Assembly: GCA_032718475.1 (NCBI GenBank)
Contig: JAUCBJ010000100.1
Location: 37,589 to 101,588, forward strand
Origin: Nemertoderma westbladi
Lineage: Eukaryota; Xenacoelomorpha; Nemertodermatida; Nemertodermatidae
Direction of reading: 5' to 3'
Length of the DNA: 64,000 bases
The translations under genes were made by a program, and so were the position numbers. The notes under the pieces are model-generated. The model was not told the origin of the DNA and did not search any database. It saw nothing but the letters and a program-made list of their open reading frames with translations. Shown piece after piece: positions 13,313-26,152 of the stretch (position 1 is the stretch's first letter; every line of letters starts with the position of its first letter).

Positions 13313-14087
13313 AGAGATCACTTCACAATCTCACTACACCTGTGAGAATGCAATGGCAATGGGCTGTCTGCTCCTTTACAATATTGTTCGACGGCTCAGG
13401 TTCGAATCCGACAAACGGCTTATGTTAACTCTGTCCCTAAGAAAGACACTAGGTAAATGTTGGTGCTTTCGCAGATCTAGCGGTACAATGGGAATCTGTT
13501 TCTACAGGGGGATCATAGAAGGGGGTCTACAATAGTTATGGAGTGTCCACATGGAAATTACTGTGTACCGTTCCCTGATGTCTTACAGGTAACAGCCAAG
13601 AGATAGAAGACTTCGACTTGCTGCTATCAAACAACCACCGCCACACCGGATGCTGTGGGTGGAGCACGGGGTGATAATCGGATTAGTTATCTGGGAAATA
13701 CGACGGTAATGCTATATTAGTGCTTATGTATGTATAATCCAACCACTCGGACCTACTGAAAAATATATGTTATAAATAACTGTTGTAAAAAAATAATATA
13801 TAAAACTCTATATAAAGAAATATATGAAATATGGTAAATAATATAAATGGTCAGAGATATATAACAAAATTACTAAAGCGATATTATGATGATGTTGCTA
13901 TGCAACAGGAAGCGGAAACTGTAAACACTTCTTTTAGGTTTTCTCTTTGGAAAAGAATGCTCGACTGGAAATTTAGAATTGTCCTTAATTAATTAATACA
14001 ACAATAACATCAATTATTACTACAATAACTATTTCGTTGACGATATTTGTGTGGTTTTTAGGAGGTCAGCTCCGGCGGTTCACTAAC

Positions 14088-14252
14088 CTTCTTCCTCGTC
14101 GTCATTGGATGATGAATTCGACTCCGTGGGACTGAATGTTAGATGGGATGGAGGCGGAGCCGTTTGACTGAATGGTAGGATGTTAATTGGTTGCCCAGCT
14201 GGATTTACAGATTTAGTGGGAAACAACATGCGAGGGTAGAGATCCCAAAAAT
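14088..14252 (-). CDS. Probable upstream exon of the homeobox gene
   Basis: A 165-nt exon bounded by a strong pyrimidine tract and acceptor (CGTTTTGTTTTCTTTGTAG, AG 14254-14253) and a good donor (GAAG|GTTAGT, 14087). It encodes a Pro/Ser-rich segment starting FWDLYPRMLFP and ending in the acidic SNSSSNDDEEE. Both boundaries are phase 1; the donor phase matches the homeobox exon, the joined codon being Asp, so an acidic run would precede the basic arm of the homeodomain. Proline/serine-rich and acidic stretches ahead of a homeodomain are common in NK-like factors. The link to the homeobox exon rests on phase, strand and spacing only. Any earlier exon must lie right of 14252, possibly beyond the giant satellite. 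Confidence 0.6.
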
Positions 14253-14504
14253 CTACAAAGAAAACAAAACGAAATGACAATTAGTATATAAAAAGTGAAG
14301 AGCGTACAAAATTAGGCTTCGTATACTATAACCTGTTGCACCTATATTATGTTTGCTGATCTTCAAAATACCTTTTAAAACATTCGTTACATTATTGTAG
14401 CTGCTCTAAAACATTCAGACAACTGGATAGTCGATATATAGTCAGTGCCTCTGGAGTATTCATTCTCAATAAATCAATATGTAAATCAATGATGATTCAA
14501 TCAT
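14253..14504. other. Short unique flank between homeobox exon and giant satellite
   Basis: AT-rich intronic-looking sequence on the minus strand. The last part, ATTCAATCATCACACTG at 14495, is the left junction of the satellite and is copied again inside the array at 22469. Confidence 0.6.
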
Positions 14505-17500
14505 CACACTGTCTACTCCAGTCACAGACTGTCTACTCCAGTCACAGACTGTCTACTCCAGTCACAGACTGTCTACTCCAGTCACAGACTGTCTACTCCA
14601 GTCACAGACTGTCTACTCCACAGACTGTCTACTCCAGTCACAGACTGTCTACTCCAGTCACACACTGTCTACTCCACAGACTGTCTACTCCAGTCACAGA
14701 CTGTCCACTCCACAGACTGTCTACTCCAGTCACAGACTGTCTTCTCCAGTCACAAACCGTCTACTCCACAGACTGTCTACTCCAGTCACAGACTGTCTAC
14801 TCCACAGACTGTCTACTCCAGTCACAGACTGTCTACTCCAGTCACAGACTGTCTACTCCAGTCACAGACTGTCTACTCCACAGACTGTCTACTCCAGTCA
14901 CAGACTGTCTACTCCAGTCACACACTGTCTACTCCACAGACTGTCTACTCCAGTCACAGACTGTCCACTCCACAGACTGTCTACTCCAGTCACAGACTGT
15001 CTTCTCCAGTCACAAACCGTCTACTCCACAGACTGTCTACTCCAGTCACAGACTGTCTACTCCACAGACTGTCTACTCCAGTCACAGACTGTCTACTCCA
15101 GTCACAGACTGTCTACTCCAGTCACAGACTGTCTACTCCACAGACTGTCTACTCCAGTCACAGACTGTCCACTCCACAGACTGTCTACTCCAGTCACAGA
15201 CTGTCTTCTCCAGTCACAAACCGTCTACTCCACAGACTGTCTACTCCAGTCACAGACTGTCTACTCCACAGACTGTCTACTCCAGTCACAGACTGTCTAC
15301 TCCAGTTACAGACTGTCTACTCCAGTTACAGACTGTCTACTCCACAGACTGTCTACTCCAGTCACAGACTGTCTACTCCAGTTACAGACTGTCTACTCCA
15401 CAGACTGTCTACTCCAGTCACAGACTGTCTACTCCACAGACTGTCTACTCCAGTCACAGACTGTCTACTCCAGTCACAGACTGTCTACTCCAGTCACAGA
15501 CTGTCTACTCCACAGACTGTCTACTCCAGTCACAGACTGTCTACTCCAGTCACAGACTGTCTACTCCAGTCACAGACTGTCTACTCCACAGACTGTCTAC
15601 TCCAGTCACAGACTGTCCACTCCACAGACTGTCTACTCCAGTCACAGACTGTCTACTCCAGTCACAGACTGTCTACTCCAGTCACAGACTGTCTACTCCA
15701 CAGACTGTCTACTCCAGTCACAGACTGTCTACTCCAGTCACAGACTGTCTACTCCAGTCACAGACTGTCTACTCCAGTCACAGACTGTCTACTCCACAAA
15801 CTGTCTACTCCAGTTACAGACTGTCTACTCCACAGACTGTCTACTCCAGTCACAGACTGTCTACTCCAGTCACAGACTGTCTACTCCAGTCACAGACTGT
15901 CTACTCCAGTCACAGACTGTCTACTCCAGTCACAGACTGTCTACTCCACAGACTGTCTACTCCAGTCACAGACTGTCTACTCCACAGACTGTCTACTCCA
16001 GTCACAGACTGTCTACTCCAGTCACAGACTGTCTACTCCGGTCACAGACTGTCTACTCCAGTCACAGACTGTCTACTCCAGTCACAGACTGTCTACTCCA
16101 CAGACTGTCTACTCCAGTCACAGACTGTCTACTCCAGTCACAGACTGTCTACTCCAGTCACAGACTGTCTACTCCAGTCACAGACTGTCTACTCCACAGA
16201 CTGTCTACTCCAGTCACAGACTGTCTACTCCAGTCACAGACTGTCTACTCCAGTCACAGACTGTCTACTCCACAGACTGTCTACTCCAGTCACAGACTGT
16301 CCACTCCACAGACTGTCTACTCCAGTCACAGACTGTCTACTCCAGTCACAGACTGTCTACTCCAGTCACAGACTGTCTACTCCACAGACTGTCTACTCCA
16401 GTCACAGACTGTCTACTCCAGTCACAGACTGTCTACTCCAGTCACAGACTGTCTACTCCAGTCACAGACTGTCTACTCCACAGACTGTCTACTCCAGTCA
16501 CAGACTGTCTACTCCAGTCACAGACTGTCTACTCCAGTCACAGACTGTCTACTCCAGTCACAGACTGTCTACTCCAGTCACAGACTGTCTACTCCAGTCA
16601 CAGACTGTCTACTCCAGTCACAGACTGTCTACTCCAGTCACAGACTGTCTACTCCAGTCACAGACTGTCTACTCCAGTCACAGACTGTCTACTCCAGTCA
16701 CAGACTGTCTACTCCACAGACTGTCTACTCCAGTCACAGACTGTCTACTCCAGTCACAGACTGTCTACTCCAGTCACAGACTGTCTACTCCACAGACTGT
16801 CTACTCCAGTCACAGACTGTCCACTCCACAGACTGTCTACTCCAGTCACAGACTGTCTACTCCAGTCACAGACTGTCTACTCCAGTCACAGACTGTCTAC
16901 TCCAGTCACAGACTGTCTACTCCACAGACTGTCTACTCCAGTCACAGACTGTCTACTCCAGTCACAGACTGTCTACTCCAGTCACAGACTGTCTACTCCA
17001 GTCACAGACTGTCTACTCCACAGACTGTCTACTCCAGTTACAGACTGTCTACTCCACAGACTGTCTACTCCAGTCACAGACTGTCTACTCCACAGACTGT
17101 CTACTCCAGTCACAGACTGTCTACTCCACAGACTGTCTACTCCAGTCACAGACTGTCTACTCCAGTCACAGACTGTCTACTCCACAGACTGTCTACTCCA
17201 GTCACAGACTGTCCACTCCACAGACTGTCTACTCCAGTCACAGACTGTCTACTCCAGTCACAGACTGTCTACTCCAGTCACAGACTGTCTACTCCACAGA
17301 CTGTCTACTCCAGTCACAGACTGTCTACTCCAGTCACAGACTGTCTACTCCAGTCACAGACTGTCTACTCCAGTCACAGACTGTCTACTCCACAGACTGT
17401 CTACTCCAGTTACAGACTGTCTACTCCACAGACTGTCTACTCCAGTCACAGACTGTCTACTCCACAGACTGTCTACTCCAGTCACAGACTGTTTACTCCA

Positions 17501-20500
17501 GTCACAGACTGTCTACTCCAGTCACAGACTGTCTACTCCAGTCACAGACTGTCTACTCCACAGACTGTCTACTCCAGTCACAGACTGTCCACTCCACAGA
17601 CTGTCTACTCCAGTCACAGACTGTATACTCCAGTTACAGACTGTCTACTCCACAGACTGTCTACTCCAGTCACAGACTGTCTACTCCACAGACTGTCTAC
17701 TCCAGTCACAGACTGTCCACTCCACAGACTGTCTACTCCAGTCACAGACTGTCTACTCCAGTCACAGACTGTCTACTCCACAGACTGTCTACTCCAGTCA
17801 CAGACTGTCCACTCCACAGACTGTCTACTCCAGTCACAGACTGTCTACTCCAGTCACAGACTGTCTACTCCAGTCACAGACTGTCTACTCCACAGACTGT
17901 CTACTCCAGTCACAGACTGTTTACTCCAGTCACAGACTGTCTACTCCAGTCACAGACTGTCTACTCCAGTCACAGACTGTCTACTCCACAGACTGTCTAC
18001 TCCAGTCACAGACTGTCCACTCCACAGACTGTCTACTCCAGTCACAGACTGTATACTCCAGTTACAGACTGTCTACTCCACAGACTGTCTACTCCAGTCA
18101 CAGACTGTCTACTCCACAGACTGTCTACTCCAGTCACAGACTGTCTACTCCAGTCACAGACTGTCCACTCCACAGACTGTCTACTCCAGTCACAGACTGT
18201 CCACTCCACAGACTGTCTACTCCAGTCACAGACTGTATACTCCAGTTACAGACTGTCTACTCCACAGACTGTCTACTCCAGTCACAGACTGTCCACTCCA
18301 CAGACTGTCTACTCCAGTCACAGACTGTATACTCCAGTTACAGACTGTCTACTCCACAGACTGTCTACTCCAGTCACAGACTGTCCACTCCACAGACTGT
18401 CTACTCCAGTCACAGACTGTCTACTCCAGTCACAGACTGTCTACTCCAGTTACAGACTGTCTACTCCACAGACTGTCTACTCCAGTCACAGACTGTCTAC
18501 TCCACAGACTGTCTACTCCAGTCACAGACTGTCTACTCCAGTTACAGACTGTCTACTCCAGTCACAGACTGTCTACTCCAGTCACAGACTGTCTACTCCA
18601 GTCACAGACTGTCTACTCCAGTCACAGACTGTCTACTCCACAGACTGTCTACTCCAGTCACAGACTGTCTACTCCAGTCACAGACTGTCTACTCCAGTCA
18701 CAGACTGTCTACTCCAGTCACAGACTGTCTACTCCACAGACTGTCTACTCCAGTTACAGACTGTCTACTCCACAGACTGTCTACTCCAGTCACAGACTGT
18801 CTACTCCACAGACTGTCTACTCCAGTCACAGACTGTTTACTCCAGTCACAGACTGTCTACTCCAGTCACAGACTGTCTACTCCAGTCACAGACTGTCTAC
18901 TCCACAGACTGTCTACTCCAGTCACAGACTGTCCACTCCACAGACTGTCTACTCCAGTCACAGACTGTATACTCCAGTTACAGACTGTCTACTCCACAGA
19001 CTGTCTACTCCAGTCACAGACTGTCTACTCCACAGACTGTCTACTCCAGTCACAGACTGTCCACTCCACAGACTGTCTACTCCAGTCACAGACTGTCTTC
19101 TCCAGTCACAGACTGTCTACTCCAGTCACAGACTGTCTACTCCACAGACTGTCTACTCCAGTCACAGACTGTCCACTCCACAGACTGTCTACTCCAGTCA
19201 CAGACTGTCTACTCCAGTCACAGACTGTCTACTCCAGTCACAGACTGTCTACTCCACAGACTGTCTACTCCAGTCACAGACTGTTTACTCCAGTCACAGA
19301 CTGTCTACTCCAGTCACAGACTGTCTACTCCAGTCACAGACTGTCTACTCCACAGACTGTCTACTCCAGTCACAGACTGTCCACTCCACAGACTGTCTAC
19401 TCCAGTCACAGACTGTATACTCCAGTTACAGACTGTCTACTCCACAGACTGTCTACTCCAGTCACAGACTGTCTACTCCACAGACTGTCTACTCCAGTCA
19501 CAGACTGTCTACTCCAGTCACAGACTGTCCACTCCACAGACTGTCTACTCCAGTCACAGACTGTCCACTCCACAGACTGTCTACTCCAGTCACAGACTGT
19601 ATACTCCAGTTACAGACTGTCTACTCCACAGACTGTCTACTCCAGTCACAGACTGTCCACTCCACAGACTGTCTACTCCAGTCACAGACTGTATACTCCA
19701 GTTACAGACTGTCTACTCCACAGACTGTCTACTCCAGTCACAGACTGTCCACTCCACAGACTGTCTACTCCAGTCACAGACTGTCTACTCCAGTCACAGA
19801 CTGTCTACTCCACAGACTGTCTACTCCAGTCACAGACTGTCTACTCCACAGACTGTCTACTCCAGTCACAGACTGTCTACTCCAGTTACAGACTGTCTAC
19901 TCCTGTCACAGACTGTCTACTCCAGTCACAGACTGTCTACTCTACAGACTGTCTACCCCACAGACTGTCAACTCCAAAGACTGTCTACTCCACAGACTGT
20001 CTACTCCACAGACTGTCTACTCCAGTTACAGACTGTCTACTCCAGTTACAGACTGTCTACTCCAGTTACAGACTGCCTACTCCAGTCACAGACTGTCTAC
20101 TCCACAGAGTGTCTACTCCAGTCACAGACTTTCTACTCCAGTTACAGACTTTCTACTCCAGTCACAGACTATCTACTCCACAGAGTGTCTACTCCACAGA
20201 CTGTCTACTCCAGTCACAGACTGTCTACTCTACAGACTGTCTACTCCACAGACTGTCTACTCCAGTCACAGACTGTCTACTCTACAGACTGTCTACTCCA
20301 GTCACAGACTGTCTACTCCAGTTACAGACTGTCTCCTCCACAGACTGTCTACTCCAGTCACAGACTGTCTACTCCACAGACTGTCTACTCCAGTCACAGA
20401 CTGTCTACTCCAGTTACAGACTGTCTACTCCTGTCACAGACTGTCTACTCCAGTCACAGACTGTCTACTCTACAGACTGTCTACCCCACAGACTGTCAAC

Positions 20501-23500
20501 TCCAAAGACTGTTTACTCCACAGACTTCTACTCCACAGACTGTCTACTCCAGTTACAGACTGTCTACTCCAGTTACAGACTGTCTACTCCAGTTACAGAC
20601 TGCCTACTCCAGTCACAGACTGTCTACTCCACAGAGTGTCTACTCCAGTCACAGACTTTCTACTCCAGTTACAGACTTTCTACTCCAGTCACAGACTATC
20701 TACTCCACAGAGTGTCTACTCCAGTCACAAACCGTCTACTCCACAGACTGTCTACTCCACAGACTGTCTACTCCAGTCACAGACTGTCTACTCTACAGAC
20801 TGTCTACTCCACAGACTGTCTACTCCACAGACTGTCTACTCCAGTCACAGACTGTCTACTCCACAGACTGTCTACTCCAGTCACAGACTGTCTACTCCAG
20901 TTACAGACTGTCTACTCCTGTCACAGACTGTCTACTCCAGTCACAGACTGTCTACTCTACAGACTGTCTACCCCACAGACTGTCAACTCCAAAGACTGTT
21001 TACTCCACAGACTTCTACTCCACAGACTGTCTACTCCAGTTACAGACTGTCTACTCCAGTTACAGACTGTCTACTCCAGTTACAGACTGCCTACTCCAGT
21101 CACAGACTGTCTACTCCACAGAGTGTCTACTCCAGTCACAGACTTTCTACTCCAGTTACAGACTTTCTACTCCAGTCACAGACTATCTACTCTACAGACT
21201 GTCTACTCCAGTCACAGACTGTCTACTCTACAGACTGTCTACTCCACAGACTGTCTACTCCAGTCACAGACTGTCTACTCTACAGACTGTCTACTCCAGT
21301 CACAGACCGTCTACTCCACAGACTGTCTACTCCACAGACTGTCTACTCCACAAAGTGTCTACTCCAGTCACAGACTGTCTACTCTACAGACTGTCTACTC
21401 CACAGACTGTCTACTCCAGTCACAAACCGTCTACTCCACAGACTGTCTACTCCAGTCACAGACTGTCTACTCTACAGACTGTCTACTCCACAGACTGTCT
21501 ACTCCAGTCACAGACTGTCTACTCCAGTCACAGACTGTCTACTCTACAGACTGTCTACTCCAGTCACAGACTGTCTACTCTACAGACTGTCTATTCCACA
21601 GACTGTCTACTCCACAGACTGCCTACTGCACAGACTGTCTACTCCACAGACTGTCTACTCCACAGAGTGTCTACTCCACAGACTGTCTACTCCACAGACT
21701 GTCTACTCCACAGACTATCTACTCCACAGACTGTCTACTTCACAGACTGTCTACTCCAGTCACAGACTATGTACTCCAGTCACAGACTGTCTACTCCACA
21801 GACTGTCTACTCCACAGACTGTCTATTCCACAGACTGTCTACTCCACAGACTGCCTACTCCACAGACTGTCTACTCCACAGACTGTCTACTCCACAGAGT
21901 GTCTACTCCAGTCACAGACTGTCTACTCTACAGACTGTCTACTCCACAGACTGTCTACTCCAGTCACAAACCGTCTACTCCACAGACTGTCTACTCCACA
22001 GACTGTCTACTCCAGTCACAGACTGTCTACTCTACAGACTGTCTACTCCACAGACTGTCTACTCCAGTCACAGACTGTCTACTCTACAGACTGTCTACTC
22101 CAGTCACAGACTGTCTACTCTACAGACTGTCTATTCCACAGACTGTCTACTCCACAGACTGCCTACTCCACAGACTGTCTACTCCACAGACTGTCTACTC
22201 CACAGAGTGTCTACTCCACAGACTGTATACTCCACAGACTGTCTACTCCACAGACTATCTACTCCACAGACTGTCTACTTCACAGACTGTCTACTCTAGT
22301 CACAGACTATGTACTCCAGTCACAGACTGTCTACTCCACAGACTGTCTACTCCACAGACTGTCTACTCCAGTCACAGAGTGTCTACTCCAGTCGCAGATT
22401 GTCTACTCCAGTCACAGACTGTCTACTCCACAGACTGTCTACTCCACAGACTGTCTTGTCTACTCCACATTCAATCATCACACTGTCTACTCCAGTCACA
22501 GACTGTCTACTCTACAGACTGTCTACTCCACAGACTGTCTACTCCAGTCACAGACTGTCTACTCTACAGACTGTCTACTCCACAGACTGTCTACTCCAGT
22601 CACAGACTGTCTACTCTACAGACTGTCTACTCCAGTCACAGACTGTCTACTCCAGTTACAGACTGTCTACTCCACAGACTGTCTACTCCAGTCACAGACT
22701 GTCTACTCCAGTCACACACTGTCTACTCCAGTCACACACTGTCTATTCTACAGACTGTCTATTCCAGTCACAGACTGTCCACTCCACAGACTGTCTACTC
22801 CAGTCACAGACTGTCTACTCCAGTTACAGACTGTCTACTCCAGTTACAGACTGTCTACTCCAGTCACAGACTGTCTACTCCAGTCACAGACTGTCTACTC
22901 TACAGACTGTCTACTCCAGTCACAGACTGTTTACTCCACAGACTGTCTACTCCACAGACTGTCTACTTCACAGACTGTCTACTCTAGTCACAGACTATGT
23001 ACTCCAGTCACAGACTGTCTACTCCACAGACTGTCTACTCCAGTCACAGACTGTCTACTCCAGTCACAGACTGTCTTCACAGACTGCCTACTCCACAGAC
23101 TGTCTACTCCACAGACTGCCTACTCCACAGACTGTCTACTCCACAGACTGTCTACTCCACAGACTGTCTACTCCAGTCACAGACTGTCTACTCCACAGAC
23201 TTCTACTCCACAGACTATCTACTCCACAGACTGCATACTCCACAGACTGTCTACTCCACAGACTGTCTACTCCAGTCACAGACTGTCTACTCCACAGACT
23301 GTCTACTCCAGTCACAGACTGTCTACTCCAGTCACAGACTGTCTACTCTACAGACTGTCTACACTACAGACTGTCTTCTCCAGTCACAAACCGTCTACTC
23401 CACAGACTGTCTACTCCACAGACTGTCTTGTCTACTCCACAGACTGCCTCCTCAACAGACTGTCTACTCCACAGACTATCTCTACTCCACAGACTGTCTT

Positions 23501-25290
23501 GTCTACTCCACAGACTGTCTTGTCTACTCCACAGACTGTCTACTCCAAGGACTATCTACTCCACAGACTGCATACTCCACGGACTGTCTACTTCACAGAC
23601 TGTCTACTCCAGTCACAGACTGTCTATTCCACAGACTGTCTACTCCACAGACTGTCTACTCCACAGACTGTCTTGTCTACTCCACAGACTGTCTTGTCTA
23701 CTCCACAGACTGTCTTGTCTACTCCACAGACTGTCTTGTCTACTCCACAGACTGCCTCCTCAACAGACTGTCTACTCCAAGGACTATCTACTCCACAGAC
23801 TGCATACTCCACGGACTGTCTACTTCACAGACTGTCTACTCCAGTCACAGACTGTCTATTCCACAGACTGTCTACTCCACAGACTGTCTACTCCACAGAC
23901 TGTCTTGTCTACTCCACAGACTGTCTTGTCTACTCCACAGACTGTCTTGTCTACTCCACAGACTGTCTTGTCTACTCCACAGACTGCCTCCTCAACAGAC
24001 TGTCTTGTCTACTCCACAGACTGTCTCTACTCCACAGACTGTCTTGTCTATTCTACAGACTGTCTTGTCTACTCCACAAACTGTCTTGTCTACTCCACAG
24101 ACTGTCTTGTCTACTCCACAGACTGTCTTGTCTACTCCACAGCCTGCCTCCTCAACAGACTGTCTTGTCTACTCCACAGACTATCTCTACTCCACAGACT
24201 GTCTTGTCTACTCCACAGACTGTCTTGTCTACTCCACAGACTGTCTACTCCAAGGACTATCTACTCCACAGACTGCATACTCCACGGACTGTCTACTTCA
24301 CAGACTGTCTTCTCCAGTCACAAACCGTCTACTCCACAGACTGTCTACTCCAGTCACAGACTGTTTACTCCAGTCACAGACTGTTTATTCCAGTCACAGA
24401 CTGTCTACTCCACAGACTGTCTACTCCAGTCACAGACTGTCTACTCCAGTTACAGACTGTTTACTCCAGTCACAGACTGTCTACTCCAGTCACAAACCGT
24501 CTACTCCACAGACTGTCTACTCCACAGACTGTCTTGTCTACTCCACAGACTGTCTTGTCTACTCCACAGACTATCTCTACTCCACAGACTGTCTACTCCA
24601 CAGACTGTCTTGTCTACTCTACAGACTGTCTTGTCTACTCCACAGCCTGCCTCCTCAACAGACTGTCTTGTCTACTCCACAGACTATCTCTACTCCACAG
24701 ACCGTCTTGTCTACTCCACAGACTGTCTTGTCTACTCCACAGACTGTCTTGTCTACTCCACAGACTGTCTTGTCTACTCCAGTCACAGACTGTCTACTCC
24801 ACAAACTGTCTACTCCAGTTACAGACTGTCTACTCCACAGACTGTCTACTCCAGTCACAGACTGTCTACTCCACAGACTGTCTACTCCAGTCACAGACTG
24901 TCTACTCCACAGACTGTCTACTCCAGTCACAGACTGTCTACTCCACAGACTGTCTACTCCAGTCACAGACTGTCTTCTCCAGTCACAAACCGTCTACTCC
25001 ACAGACTGTCTACTCCACAGACTGTCTTGTCTACTCCACAGACTGTCTTGTCTACTCCACAGACTGTCTTGTCTACTCCACAGACTGTCTTGTCTACTCC
25101 ACAGACTGTCTACTCCAGTCACAGACTGTCTTCTCCAGTCACAAACCGTCTACTCCACAGACTGTCTACTCCACAGACTGTCTTGTCTACTCCACAGACT
25201 GTCTTGTCTACTCCACAGACTGTCTTGTCTACTCCACAGACTGTCTACTCAACGGACTGTCTACTCCACAGATTGTCTACTCCACAGACA
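14505..25290. repeat. 10.8-kb satellite of 16-, 20- and 21-bp units
   Basis: Built from CTGTCTACTCCAGTCACAGA (20 bp) and the same without four bases, CTGTCTACTCCACAGA (16 bp). From ~22.4 kb a third unit appears with CTGTCTTGTCTACTCC (21 bp). The 20-bp form holds CAGTC-ACA-GACTG, a 5-bp hairpin missing from the 16-bp form. Three zones: fairly uniform 16/20 mixes to ~19.9 kb; diverged units (TCTACAGA, CAACTCCAAAGA, CTATTCC) with ~490-540-bp higher-order blocks to ~22.4 kb; then 21-bp-rich blocks with GCCTCCTCAACAGAC. The units contain no stop on the plus strand in any frame, so frames of up to 2832 codons run through it. No signal peptide, splice sites or codon bias supports a gene. It lies directly upstream of the homeobox exons on their strand. 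Confidence 0.95.
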
Positions 25291-26150
25291 GTACGTCATT
25301 TGATTGTTATATATTATAACACCCAAATCCCAATCCTAAAAGTATATCTGAATTTACTATATTTTTTCCTTACATTATTTCCAAAGACCACATTCATAGT
25401 GTATACCAAACCACGATATACTCATCCATTACCTTACAATATTACACACGACACACCCTAGTCCGTTCGGAGGGCCTATAGCTGCTTCATGCACTATTTC
25501 GCTCACCTGGTATTTTCTTTGTTGGATATATGAACGCGGAAGACAGTAAACTGTTCCTCGCACTGGGGTTTTGATTTTCCGTAGAACTTCTCAAATTCTC
25601 GTTTGTTTCAAGGATGTCCCGAATTCGAAACGATTTCAATGCCATATTTTATGGTTTTAAAAATTTCAAATCTAAAATACACCTTTTCTTGGCAGATTTG
25701 ACTTGCTGACATCGATGTACTTAAGTTTATTTACAATCAATTTGGTATCATTAACAAGCAATGCCTGCAATGGATTGGATTCTATACCAGTAGATGCTAA
25801 CAACAACTGTGATTGGTCACAGTGTCCAAAGGGATGCTTCGTGATTGGACTACAAGGTTGTACAAAGTTACCGGTGGAGGGAGGAGGATAGTTAAAGATT
25901 TAAATAACTGCCCCGATCTAACTGCCTAACTTAAAATTGGCCCCGTAAATAGAAAATAAACATTTATTAGGCCTTCTTCTGTTTATATACATCGGATGCA
26001 TTGCCTGTCGGCCGCGTACAATCCCAACACCTCCATACTTCGCTATCAGCCGTATAAATCCCCAATTCATATACATTTAAAAACCAAGATAATTTTAGCG
26101 AACATATCAGACGCATTCGATTAACGCTTTTTGGCACTTTCTTACTTCTG
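25291..26150. other. Intergenic stretch between two arrays
   Basis: Unique AT-rich sequence holding one candidate small secreted-peptide exon (25715-25891). A minus-strand frame at 25967-26150 with a WRCWDCTRP segment has no recognisable family. Confidence 0.5.
25715..25891 (+). CDS. Candidate small secreted Cys-rich peptide or exon, unrecognised
   Basis: A 58-codon frame starts at ATG 25715. Residues 1-17 (MYLSLFTINLVSLTSNA) look like a signal peptide with a possible cut after Ala17. The mature part would have cysteines at 18, 32, 37, 41 and 49 and end in EGGG. Upstream at 25684-25695 is CTTTTCTTGGCAG, a plausible splice acceptor, so this could be one exon. Five cysteines is an odd number, so a partner may lie in another exon, or the frame may be chance. 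I do not recognise the family and infer no function. Confidence 0.3.
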   Translation: MYLSLFTINLVSLTSNACNGLDSIPVDANNNCDWSQCPKGCFVIGLQGCTKLPVEGGG

Positions 26151-26152
26151 TC

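Noticed and set aside
13330-13412. tRNA gene around CAGGTTCGAATCCGAC
   Set aside because: A B-box-like match exists, but no acceptor stem, A box or anticodon arm could be drawn.
14489-25461. Frames of 2832, 1736, 1050, 768 and 704 codons as giant repeat proteins
   Set aside because: Each unit lacks stops in every plus frame, several frames overlap over the same DNA, and unit lengths of 16, 20 and 21 bp shift the frame from unit to unit. No coding signature is present.
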